Below the pieces are notes generated by a model, which was given only the letters and a program-made list of their open reading frames with translations, ran no database searches and was not told the origin of the DNA. Shown here in pieces: positions 1 through 5,595 of a stretch of 6,066 nt of DNA; the first letter of the stretch is position 1, and each line of letters begins with the position of its first letter. The stretch spans positions 1 to 6,066 of the forward strand of contig JAOASV010000202.1 of the NCBI GenBank assembly GCA_030158535.1. Direction: 5' to 3'. The stretch is from Sediminibacterium sp. Lineage in GTDB: Bacteria; Bacteroidota; Bacteroidia; Chitinophagales; Chitinophagaceae. The translations under genes were made by a program, and so were the position numbers.

Positions 1-953
1 ATATAAATACCTGCTAGTATGATTAATGGAATGAATGCAGGGCCAGACCAGTGCGGAAGCGTAGGATTAAAAACTGCTACCATCCAAAATATTAGTATAA
101 GCGGCAGGCTCATCCATAATAACCAGCGGCCAATACTTTTTTGCTGAAATAAAATTTTCCTATATGAAAACAAAGCAGTAGCCATCAAAATATAGACGAG
201 CGGGTTTTGATAAAAAACCTCTCCTACTATTTCTGTTGTAAAACTAGCAATGTTAAGACCCGTATGTGTTACACGCTCCGAATGAAAACGGTAGGTGATA
301 AAATCATAGATAACATTCCAGTATACAATGGGTAGAGTACAAAGTACCGTAACACAAACAGATATAATAAAAGGCCACGAAAATATTTTCTTTTAATTTG
401 TAAATAATAAATAAGCGCCAAAGACTGCCCATAAAAATAAACCATGCACTTTTGAAAGTGTGGCAAGTCCAATAAGTAATCCAAGCAGCATCCAATACCC
501 TATTTTCTTTTCTTTATTTGTAAATAGTAATAGTGACATTACATACAATGACGCTGTCCAAAATATGAGCTGTGCACTATCCGGTAAAATAAAAAAACCT
601 GCAATAAACCCAGTGTATACGCCCGCTTGATACAAAAGCGCTGCATACCATCCCGCTCTTTCAGTAGATAGATGAGCCGTTGTTTTAAATACAAAATAAC
701 AACCGATACTAGCCGATACAATGGCACCGAGGCGCATACTTAGTTCCGATACCCAGTGCATATTTAAAGTAAATACACGGATTAAAAAACCTACAAGTGG
801 TGGGTGATCAAAATGATTGAAATCAAGTTGTAATGCATAGGTCCAGTAATAGACTTCGTCGTTACCAAGTTCCAAAAAAGGAGCAGCGACCATTTTGATG
901 CATGCAGCAAACAAAATGAGCCCGAATACTTTTTGGGAATAGGACTTAAACAT
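1..953 (-). pseudogene. PMT/ArnT-like membrane glycosyltransferase with an in-frame stop, 3' end beyond the window
   Basis: The frame starts at the ATG at 951-953 and encodes an integral membrane glycosyltransferase of the PMT_2/ArnT-like type, which is expected to move a sugar from a polyprenyl-phosphate donor to a lipid or protein acceptor outside the cytoplasmic membrane. Family marks are a first hydrophobic segment (about residues 8-27), the acidic N31-D32-E33 motif before Y35-Y36-W37, H50-P51-P52, the second acidic motif P124-D125 before a hydrophobic helix, and L166-S167-K168 followed by H170-G171. The frame stops at a TAA (393-395) after 186 residues. The same frame then stays open for 130 more codons to the window edge, with hydrophobic segments, a P208...W212-N213 stretch, R222-F223...R227 and P297-T298-L299-P300-H301-W302, all typical of this family's middle part. 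No other lesion is visible. The start lies 12 bases after aroQ, so it is probably the third gene of the carA operon. The acceptor and sugar cannot be told. The family call is firm; pseudogene status versus sequencing error is open. Confidence 0.8.
393..395 (-). other. Premature in-frame TAA codon in the glycosyltransferase
   Basis: Reading the minus strand, the codons around this site are AAT TAA AAG AAA. The TAA sits at codon 187 and breaks a frame that is otherwise continuous from 953 to the window edge. A single substitution from AAA, CAA or GAA would give it, and the Lys-Lys that follows makes a basic cytoplasmic loop residue plausible there. No ATG close behind the stop could restart translation; the next in-frame ATG is near position 185. 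TAA ends aroQ, rplQ, rpoA, rpsD, rpsK and rpsM in this window, so the codon is not reassigned. Confidence 0.9.
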
Positions 954-965
954 ATGGATTAAAAA

Positions 966-1391
966 TTAAGCGCCTTTTTTTACAAACCACTCTACCGCTA
1001 ATTGATAGCCCTCTACACCAAGTCCAATAATAGAACCGGTTGCCTTTGCAGATACGTGTGAGATTTTTCTGAAATCTTCTCTTGCATGTACATTACTAAT
1101 ATGCACTTCAATGACAGGTGTTGTAATGGCTGCTACGGTATCGCCTATCGCAACAGATGTGTGGGTATACCCTCCCGGATTAAATATAATGCCACTAGCC
1201 GAAAAACCAACGCGTTGTAATTCATTGATAAGCTCGCCTTCTATATTGGATTGAAAATATTCGAACTCAATGTTTGGATACTTTGCTACCAAAGCATTAA
1301 AGCAATCATCAAAACTTGCAGTGCCATACACTTCAGGTTCTCTTTTGCCCAACAAATTTAAATTGGGTCCATTGATGATGGCTATTTTCAT
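966..1391 (-). CDS. aroQ: Type II 3-dehydroquinate dehydratase
   Basis: This cytoplasmic enzyme removes water from 3-dehydroquinate to give 3-dehydroshikimate, the third step of the shikimate pathway to aromatic amino acids and folate. Its 141 residues match the usual 140-150 of the type II family, which forms a dodecamer of flavodoxin-like subunits. The N-terminus carries the family motif N7-G8-P9-N10-L11-N12-L13-L14-G15. The mobile lid follows with catalytic R17 and Y22. The substrate-binding loop is N71-P72-G73-G74-Y75-T76-H77-T78-S79. E95-V96-H97-I98-S99-N100 contains the catalytic histidine, and R104 and R108 lie just after it. All expected catalytic residues are present, so the gene looks intact. 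The ATG is only two bases after the carA stop, so the two are almost certainly co-transcribed and may be translationally coupled. No Shine-Dalgarno sequence is evident, which is usual for this phylum. Confidence 0.97.
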   Translation of the reverse strand: MKIAIINGPNLNLLGKREPEVYGTASFDDCFNALVAKYPNIEFEYFQSNIEGELINELQRVGFSASGIIFNPGGYTHTSVAIGDTVAAITTPVIEVHISNVHAREDFRKISHVSAKATGSIIGLGVEGYQLAVEWFVKKGA

Positions 1392-1393
1392 AA

Positions 1394-2500
1394 CTAGGCC
1401 TTGGCTTTAATTAAATCAATAAAGTTATCAAACAAATAACGGCTATCATGCGGGCCTGGCGTGCTTTCTGGGTGGTATTGCACACTAAATGCAGGCTTGT
1501 TTTTTAAACGAATACCTTCTATAGAATCATCGTTTAAATTAACGTGCGTTACTTCTACGTTTGGATGATTTTTTACAGCTTCAGGGTCTACACCAAATCC
1601 ATGATTTTGTGTTGTGATTTCACACTGACCCGTAATAATATTTTTTACAGGATGGTTCAGTCCTCTATGTCCATGGTGCATTTTAAATGTTGGGATATCA
1701 TTTGCTAGCGCGAGTAGTTGATGTCCTAAACAAATACCAAATACTGGCTTTTGTTCTTCTAAAACTTCTTTAACGGTTGCAATTGCATAACCCATAGAAG
1801 CAGGATCGCCAGGACCATTAGAAATAAAATATCCTGAAGGATTGAATTCTTTTAAACGGCTTAATGGCGTTTTTGCAGGGTGCACTCTAATATGCGCGCC
1901 TCTATCCACCAAGCATTGTAGAATATGTTGTTTAACACCAAAATCTAAAACAGCAACTTTAATTGCAGAACTAGTATCACCCATTTCATATTCTGAAGTA
2001 GTGCTTACTGTGCTAGCAAGTTCTAGTCCATCCATGCTAGGCACGGCTGCTAATTTTTGTTGTAAAGAAGCAATGTCTAAATCATCAGAAGAAATAATAC
2101 AGTTCATGGCGCCCTTTTCTCTGATATGCGCAACAAGTGCACGCGTATCCAAATTATCAATAGCCACTAAATTATTATTAACGAGATAGGTATTTAAATC
2201 ACCATCTCCAAGTAATCTCGAAAATTGCTCTTCTAAATTACGCGCAATCAAGCCTCTAATTTTTACGGTGCTGCTTTCTACGTCTGTATCCTTTACGCCA
2301 TAGTTACCTATGTGTACATTGTTCATGATAAGCACTTGACCCGTGTAACTTGGATCCGTAAAAACCTCTTGATAACCCGTCATACCGGTATTAAAACAAA
2401 TTTCTCCGGTAGTGGTACCTATTTTACCAAAAGCATGACCATGAAATACGTGTCCGTCAGCGAGAATCAAAATTGCGGGCTTTTTGGCTTGATGCGTCAT
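1394..2500 (-). CDS. carA: Carbamoyl-phosphate synthase, small (glutaminase) subunit
   Basis: CarA hydrolyses glutamine and channels ammonia to the large subunit CarB, which makes carbamoyl phosphate for pyrimidine and arginine synthesis. The 368-residue length is normal. Residues about 7-140 are the CPSase small-chain N-terminal domain, including the conserved F36-N37-T38-G39-M40-T41-G42-Y43-Q44-E45 and T48-D49-P50-S51-Y52 stretches. Residues about 180-365 are a class I glutamine amidotransferase domain. The nucleophile is C257 in G255-I256-C257-L258-G259-H260-Q261, and the triad is completed by H343 and E345 in Q341-Y342-H343-P344-E345-S346. The oxyanion-strand motif S227-N228-G229-P230-G231-D232-P233 is also present. 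carB is not adjacent in the visible sequence. The gene follows the rplQ terminator, so it probably has its own promoter in 2501-2580, and it leads a unit with aroQ and the glycosyltransferase. It ends in TAG, unlike most genes here, which end in TAA. Confidence 0.98.
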   Translation of the reverse strand: MTHQAKKPAILILADGHVFHGHAFGKIGTTTGEICFNTGMTGYQEVFTDPSYTGQVLIMNNVHIGNYGVKDTDVESSTVKIRGLIARNLEEQFSRLLGDGDLNTYLVNNNLVAIDNLDTRALVAHIREKGAMNCIISSDDLDIASLQQKLAAVPSMDGLELASTVSTTSEYEMGDTSSAIKVAVLDFGVKQHILQCLVDRGAHIRVHPAKTPLSRLKEFNPSGYFISNGPGDPASMGYAIATVKEVLEEQKPVFGICLGHQLLALANDIPTFKMHHGHRGLNHPVKNIITGQCEITTQNHGFGVDPEAVKNHPNVEVTHVNLNDDSIEGIRLKNKPAFSVQYHPESTPGPHDSRYLFDNFIDLIKAKA

Positions 2501-2580
2501 TAGAATACTAGTTTTTGATGGGTTTGATGGTACAAAAAAAGTTCAATTCTCTTGTATCTCCTTATTTTTTTTTACACATA
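2501..2580 (-). promoter_or_regulatory. Presumed promoter and leader region of carA
   Basis: This stretch lies between the rplQ terminator and the carA start, so transcription of carA-aroQ-glycosyltransferase should begin here. It is AT-rich and, read on the minus strand, opens with an uninterrupted run of nine A (2573-2565), which could act as an upstream curved or UP-like element. I looked for the Bacteroidota promoter pattern, a TTG near -33 and TAnnTTTG near -7, and found only a TTG near 2546 without a matching -7 box. No pyrimidine-responsive attenuator hairpin is visible. The assignment rests on position, not on a recognised motif. Confidence 0.35.
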
Positions 2581-2610
2581 AAAAAAGGCAAGACTAAAGC
2601 CTTGCCTTTT
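2581..2610 (-). terminator. Intrinsic terminator after rplQ
   Basis: Read on the minus strand, a perfect 10-bp stem (AAAAGGCAAG at 2610-2601 pairing with CTTGCCTTTT at 2592-2583) closes an 8-base loop and runs straight into a six-T tract at 2586-2581. It begins 21 bases after the rplQ stop and separates the ribosomal operon from carA. On the plus strand the same stem is followed by only four T and then ATATAAT, so it is mainly a minus-strand terminator. Confidence 0.9.
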
Positions 2611-2631
2611 ATATAATATTACCGTTTCAAA

Positions 2632-3165
2632 TTATTCAGCTGCTTTATCAGTTGAAGAATCTGCGGTTGGTTCTGCTGGAGTTTCAGCTACCACTTCTGC
2701 TTCAGCAACATCAGCTTTTTTGCTGGTTGCACGGCTACGACGTGTTTTCTTAGCTGGTTCAGCTGCAGCGTTAACTGAATTACCATAGATCTCATTGAAA
2801 TCTACTAGTTCAATCATTGCTTTTTCTGCATTATCCCCAGGACGAATGCCCAATTTAAGGATACGCGTATAACCACCCGGACGACCTGCTACTTTAGGAC
2901 CTACCACTGTAAATAATTCTTTTACAGCTTCTTTGTCTTGTAAGTAACTGAAAACAACTCTATGCTGGTGCATGATTGTTTCTTTGTTATCGCTCTTTTT
3001 AGTTTTTGTAATTAACGGCTCTACGTATGTTCTTAAAGCTTTAGCTTTTGCTAAAGTAGTAACAATACGCTTGTGCGTAATTAACTGGTTAGCTAAGTTA
3101 GCTAACAATGCTTCCCTATGTGCTTTTTTACGGCCTAGGTTGTTGATTTTGTCTCCGTGACGCAT
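2632..3165 (-). CDS. rplQ: 50S ribosomal protein L17 with a long C-terminal tail
   Basis: L17 is a protein of the large ribosomal subunit located near the exit of the peptide tunnel. Residues 1 to about 128 are the conserved core, opening with M1-R2-H3-G4-D5-K6 and continuing through L10-G11-R12-K13-K14-A15-H16-R17, the T30-H31-K32-R33-I34 region and the G96-R97-P98-G99-G100-Y101... type stretch (about 94-101) before R108-P109-G110-D111. The E. coli protein ends at 127 residues. Here about 47 more follow: a basic patch (139-150, rich in Lys and Arg) and then a low-complexity acidic Ala/Glu/Thr/Asp tail to residue 177. Such tails are common in Bacteroidota L17 and are probably disordered. The gene is last in the operon, 69 bases after rpoA, and is followed by a strong terminator. 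Confidence 0.98.
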   Translation of the reverse strand: MRHGDKINNLGRKKAHREALLANLANQLITHKRIVTTLAKAKALRTYVEPLITKTKKSDNKETIMHQHRVVFSYLQDKEAVKELFTVVGPKVAGRPGGYTRILKLGIRPGDNAEKAMIELVDFNEIYGNSVNAAAEPAKKTRRSRATSKKADVAEAEVVAETPAEPTADSSTDKAAE

Positions 3166-3181
3166 GACTTTTGTTTTTAAT

Positions 3182-3208
3182 CCTTACACCGTGTCAGGAA
3201 TTGTAAGG
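3182..3208 (-). repeat. Inverted repeat in the rpoA-rplQ gap
   Basis: The 69-base gap between rpoA and rplQ holds a perfect 7-bp inverted repeat, CCTTACA at 3208-3202 (minus strand) and TGTAAGG at 3188-3182, around a 13-base loop. It ends 16 bases before the rplQ start codon. A shorter 4-bp stem (GGGC/GCCC, 3-base loop) lies at 3219-3229, close to the rpoA stop. No T-tract follows either, so neither looks like a terminator. They could be mRNA processing or translational control sites; function is not shown. Confidence 0.5.
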
Positions 3209-3234
3209 CGTGAATAATGGGCTAAGCCCTTTTA

Positions 3235-4236
3235 TTAATTATCTAGATTATCTAAACCTAATTTACCTAAATCCATACCAAAGCTTAGGCCTCTTTCAGT
3301 TAACACTTGCTCAATTTCAGATAATGACTTTTGACCAAAGTTTCTGAATTTCATAAGGTCTTCTTGTTCGTATTGAACAAGTTCGCTTAAGCTATTGATT
3401 TTAGCTGCTTTTAAACAGTTAAATGCACGTACAGAAAGATCTAAATCTTCAAGTGGTGTTTTAAGCACTTTACGTAATTGTAATACATGCTCATCCACTA
3501 CATCTTCTTTCTTATCTTCTTTATTATCAAACGTGATGTTTTCATCCGTAATGATCATAAGGTGTTGGATAAGAATGCGAGAAGCTTGCTTTACAGCATC
3601 TTCAGGATGAATGGTACCATCTGTAGCTACGTCTAAAATTAATTTTTCGTAGTCGGTTCTTTGTTCTACACGGTAGTTTTCAATAGCGTATTTAACGTTC
3701 TTGATTGGCGTGTGAATAGAATCGATTGCGATGTATCCAAAAGGAGCATCTTTAATTTTATTTTCTTCTGCAGGGATATAACCACGACCTTTTGAAATCG
3801 TTAATTCGATATCCATTTTAGAAGTTGTATCCATGGTGCAAATACTCAACTCAGGATTCATCACCTGAAAATGTTGAGATAATTCACCAATCATACCTGC
3901 ATTAAATTCGGTACGACCTTTGATAGATAAATTGATTTTTTCTGTTGCAACTTCATGGTCAACATTTTTCTTGAAACGTACTTGCTTCAAGTTTAATATG
4001 ATTTCAGTTACATCTTCTGTAATACCTTTAATAGTAGCAAACTCGTGGTCTACACCTTCGATTTTGATACCTACAATAGCATATCCTTCCAGTGAGCTAA
4101 GTAATACTCTACGTAAGGCATTACCGATTGTTAAACCAAAGCCTGGTTCTAAAGGACGGAATTCAAATTGTCCGTCAAACTCAGTTGCTTTTTGTAGAAC
4201 AATTTTGTCTGGTTTTTGAAAGCTTAATATGGCCAT
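3235..4236 (-). CDS. rpoA: DNA-directed RNA polymerase alpha subunit
   Basis: Alpha dimerises to seed RNA polymerase assembly and, through its C-terminal domain, contacts upstream promoter DNA and activators. The 333-residue length is normal. The N-terminal domain spans about residues 1-235 and carries the hallmark G32-F33-G34 and G38-N39-A40-L41-R42-R43 stretch followed by L45-L46-S47-S48, which forms part of the dimer interface and the beta contact. An acidic, lysine-rich linker (about 236-252) leads to the C-terminal domain (about 261-320). DNA-contact residues are kept: R270, N273 and C274 in the R-x-x-N-C motif, then N299, G301, K303 and S304. The start gives M-A-I-L-S-F, as expected for the phylum. 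It lies 67 bases after rpsD in the usual rpsM-rpsK-rpsD-rpoA-rplQ order. Confidence 0.99.
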   Translation of the reverse strand: MAILSFQKPDKIVLQKATEFDGQFEFRPLEPGFGLTIGNALRRVLLSSLEGYAIVGIKIEGVDHEFATIKGITEDVTEIILNLKQVRFKKNVDHEVATEKINLSIKGRTEFNAGMIGELSQHFQVMNPELSICTMDTTSKMDIELTISKGRGYIPAEENKIKDAPFGYIAIDSIHTPIKNVKYAIENYRVEQRTDYEKLILDVATDGTIHPEDAVKQASRILIQHLMIITDENITFDNKEDKKEDVVDEHVLQLRKVLKTPLEDLDLSVRAFNCLKAAKINSLSELVQYEQEDLMKFRNFGQKSLSEIEQVLTERGLSFGMDLGKLGLDNLDN

Positions 4237-4264
4237 ATTAAAACTTGTTTTTTATTAGTTTGTC

Positions 4265-4285
4265 CGGGTCAATATTGAAACCGGA
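4265..4285 (-). repeat. Weak inverted repeat in the rpsD-rpoA gap
   Basis: The 67-base gap between rpsD and rpoA contains CCGG on both sides of a 13-base spacer. Inside it lies a perfect 10-base palindrome, TCAATATTGA, offset by one base from the centre of the outer pair. The outer stem is short and the two parts cannot form one uninterrupted helix, so a biological role is doubtful. Recorded because other gaps of this operon also hold inverted repeats. Confidence 0.25.
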
Positions 4286-4303
4286 AATTGGATTTAGTAC
4301 TTA

Positions 4304-4909
4304 TTATTTAGAGTACAATTCTACGATTAGTTGCTCCTTAATGTTTTCAGGTACATTCTCTCTTTCAGGGAAAGTGATGAAAGTTCCTTTCTTTTCATTT
4401 TCGTTCCAATCTAACCAACCGAACTTAGGATTTTTACCACGGCTCTTGCTAGTTAATGAGGTATTATGAGCACTTTTTGGACGGTAACCAATTACGTCAC
4501 CTGGCTTACATGTGTAAGAAGGAACGTTCATGATTTCGCCGTTTACAGTTACGTGCTTGTGGTTAACCAACTGACGTGCTTCTGGACGACTAGCTGTTAA
4601 ACCCATACGGAAAACTGTGTTATCTAAACGAGCTTCTAATAATTTGATCAAGTTTTCACCGGTAACACCTTTTAAGCGAGCTGCTTCTTCAAATGTTTTA
4701 CGGAATTGGCGCTCTAATACACCATAGGTATATTTAGCTTTTTGCTTTTCACGTAACTGTAAAGCGTATTCACCTAAGCTCTTACGCTTACGTGCTGCTC
4801 CGTGTTGACCTGGAGGGTTGCTGTTCTTACCCAACCATTTGCCATTTCCTAAGATTGGCTCTCCAAAGATTCTGGAGATTTTTGTTTTTGGACCTGTATA
4901 ACGTGCCAT
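4304..4909 (-). CDS. rpsD: 30S ribosomal protein S4
   Basis: S4 is a primary 16S rRNA-binding protein that nucleates assembly of the 30S body and helps decoding accuracy; in other bacteria it also represses its own operon by binding the mRNA. The 201 residues match the family. The basic N-terminal part (about 1-90) includes N31-P32-P33-G34-Q35-H36-G37 and the Y48...L50-R53-E54-K55-Q56-K57 helix. It has no cysteine pairs, so it is the zinc-free form. The S4 RNA-binding domain covers about 91-155, opening with L91-E92-A93-R94-L95-D96-N97 and including S107-R108, A111-R112-Q113-L114-V115-N116-H117 and V120-T121-V122-N123-G124. The stop is a tandem TAA TAA. The start follows an A-rich stretch without an obvious Shine-Dalgarno sequence, 111 bases after rpsK. 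Confidence 0.99.
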   Translation of the reverse strand: MARYTGPKTKISRIFGEPILGNGKWLGKNSNPPGQHGAARKRKSLGEYALQLREKQKAKYTYGVLERQFRKTFEEAARLKGVTGENLIKLLEARLDNTVFRMGLTASRPEARQLVNHKHVTVNGEIMNVPSYTCKPGDVIGYRPKSAHNTSLTSKSRGKNPKFGWLDWNENEKKGTFITFPERENVPENIKEQLIVELYSK

Positions 4910-4965
4910 TTTATTTAACGCAATTTTTAAGAGGCTGCGGACCTTTTTTGTGATTTTTTAATGAC

Positions 4966-5004
4966 GATGTATCATTGTTAAAAATCTAAAATGAATGATA
5001 CATC
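4966..5004 (-). repeat. 11-bp perfect inverted repeat in the rpsK-rpsD gap
   Basis: GATGTATCATT and its exact reverse complement AATGATACATC sit at 4966-4976 and 4994-5004, separated by a 17-base A-rich spacer (as read on the plus strand). In the mRNA this folds into an 11-bp hairpin that begins 16 bases after the rpsK stop and ends 56 bases before rpsD. No T-tract follows on the minus strand, so it is not a standard terminator. Position upstream of rpsD suits either an RNA processing site or an S4 autoregulatory target, but the sequence does not decide between them. Confidence 0.65.
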
Positions 5005-5020
5005 CTGTATAATAAAATAA

Positions 5021-5431
5021 TTAAACTCTTCTTTGTTTTGGAGGACGACAACCGTTGTGTGGCATTGGCGTTACGTCTTTGATAGAAGTTACTTCGATAC
5101 CTGATTGTGCGATAGAACGTATAGCACCTTCACGGCCAGCACCTGGTCCTTTAACAAATACATCTACACGCTTTAAACCCGCGTCAGAAGCTACTTTCGC
5201 AGCATCAGCAGCAGCCATTTGAGCGGCATATGGTGTATTCTTTTTTGAACCTCTGAAGCCCATTTTACCAGCACTGCTCCAGCTAATTACTTGGCCAGTT
5301 TTGTTGGTAAAACTAATGATGATGTTGTTGAATGTTGCAGAGATACGTACTTCACCAGCAGCATCTACTTTTACAACTCTTTTTTTGGCAGCAGCTTTTG
5401 CACTGTTCTGCGCTTTTTGTGGTTTAGCCAT
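5021..5431 (-). CDS. rpsK: 30S ribosomal protein S11
   Basis: S11 is a 30S platform protein that lies near the mRNA exit and the E site and contacts S7 and S18. The 136 residues are slightly more than the usual 127-130 because of a basic, Ala/Lys-rich N-terminal extension (about residues 1-20), as is common in this phylum. The core carries T33-F34-N35-N36, the W51-S52-S53-A54-G55 and G58-F59-R60-G61 motifs, and P67-Y68-A69-A70-Q71. It continues with K94-G95-P96-G97-A98-G99-R100-E101 and the C-terminal rRNA-binding stretch T121-P122-M123-P124-H125-N126-G127-C128-R129-P130-P131. The last residues are K-Q-R-R-V, with Gln at 133 where Lys or Arg is usual. The gene is separated from rpsM by an unusually long and structured gap. 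Confidence 0.99.
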   Translation of the reverse strand: MAKPQKAQNSAKAAAKKRVVKVDAAGEVRISATFNNIIISFTNKTGQVISWSSAGKMGFRGSKKNTPYAAQMAAADAAKVASDAGLKRVDVFVKGPGAGREGAIRSIAQSGIEVTSIKDVTPMPHNGCRPPKQRRV

Positions 5432-5454
5432 TTTTGTTTTTTGAGGTAGTCTTT

Positions 5455-5480
5455 AAAAAATAACCCCAGTTTAACCTGGG
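5455..5480 (-). terminator. Terminator-like hairpin just upstream of rpsK (possible attenuator)
   Basis: On the minus strand CCCAG (5480-5476), a 6-base loop and CTGGG (5469-5465) form a GC-rich 5-bp stem. After GTTA comes a run of six T (5460-5455). The arrangement resembles a modest intrinsic terminator, but it sits 23 bases before the rpsK start, inside the ribosomal operon. A full terminator there would cut off rpsK, rpsD, rpoA and rplQ, so if it works it should be partial or conditional. The stem is short and the T run is offset by four bases, which lowers confidence. Confidence 0.45.
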
Positions 5481-5482
5481 TA

Positions 5483-5541
5483 CCAACCGCTTCTCCTGCA
5501 TCCTAATTAGTACAATTAGGCGGCTATCCGACAGCGTTTGG
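5483..5541 (-). ncRNA. Candidate structured mRNA element between rpsM and rpsK
   Basis: Read on the minus strand, CCAAACGCT (5541-5533) can pair with AGCGGTTGG (5491-5483) with a single A-G mismatch. Within it, CCTAATT (5520-5514) pairs perfectly with AATTAGG (5508-5502) around a 5-base loop. The result is a bulged arm of about 59 bases with two helices, larger and more GC-rich at its base than expected by chance in this AT-rich setting. I do not recognise it as a named RNA family. It may be a cis-regulatory leader of rpsK-rpsD-rpoA-rplQ, or a small palindromic repeat element. Evidence is base-pairing only; no covariation could be examined. Confidence 0.4.
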
Positions 5542-5564
5542 GTTTATATATTAAAAATGGCAAA

Positions 5565-5582
5565 AGCGGTGGGTTCACCGCT
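5565..5582 (-). repeat. Hairpin directly after rpsM
   Basis: A perfect 7-bp stem, AGCGGTG (minus strand, 5582-5576) with CACCGCT (5571-5565), closes a 4-base loop 13 bases after the rpsM stop. It is followed on the minus strand by TTTTGCCATTTTT, which makes it terminator-like but with a broken T-tract. The 3' arm also contains ACCGCT, which can alternatively pair with AGCGGT at 5491-5486 downstream, so this hairpin and the next arm could be mutually exclusive. Confidence 0.55.
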
Positions 5583-5595
5583 CTTACCAGATTAA

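Noticed and set aside
393..395. TAA reassigned to an amino acid (alternative genetic code)
   Set aside because: TAA ends aroQ, rplQ, rpoA, rpsD, rpsK and rpsM at their expected C-termini, so it is a normal stop in this genome.
269..495. Two open frames on the minus strand at 269-484 and 304-495 that overlap the glycosyltransferase, suggesting a frameshifted gene
   Set aside because: Both are in other frames. Direct translation shows that the original frame continues in phase past the TAA with family-like sequence to the window edge, so no frameshift is involved.
1842..2189. Plus-strand open frame of 115 codons opposite carA
   Set aside because: It lies wholly antisense to a clear, intact carA frame and its product shows no recognisable family features. 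It is a shadow of carA codon use.
2511..2530. Plus-strand TAGTTTTTG-like match near 2509-2517 as a Bacteroidota -7 box
   Set aside because: The spacing inside the box is one base too long, no -33 TTG fits, and it points to the plus strand, where no gene follows.
2554..2566. AAGGAGA on the minus strand as a Shine-Dalgarno sequence for carA
   Set aside because: It lies more than 50 bases upstream of the carA start, far outside the 5-10 base spacing needed. Bacteroidota generally do not rely on this signal.
3920..4219. Plus-strand open frame of 99 codons opposite rpoA
   Set aside because: It is antisense to the conserved N-terminal domain of rpoA and shows no protein-family features.
4245..4469. 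Plus-strand open frame starting in the rpsD-rpoA gap
   Set aside because: Most of it is antisense to rpsD and the predicted product is low-complexity Ser/Phe/Leu-rich, as expected from reverse reading of Lys/Glu-rich codons.
4925..4946. Possible terminator near the AAGAGG/CCTTTT pairing before rpsD
   Set aside because: On the transcribed strand the stem is 5 bp with an A-C mismatch and is followed by A residues, not T, so it does not fit an intrinsic terminator.
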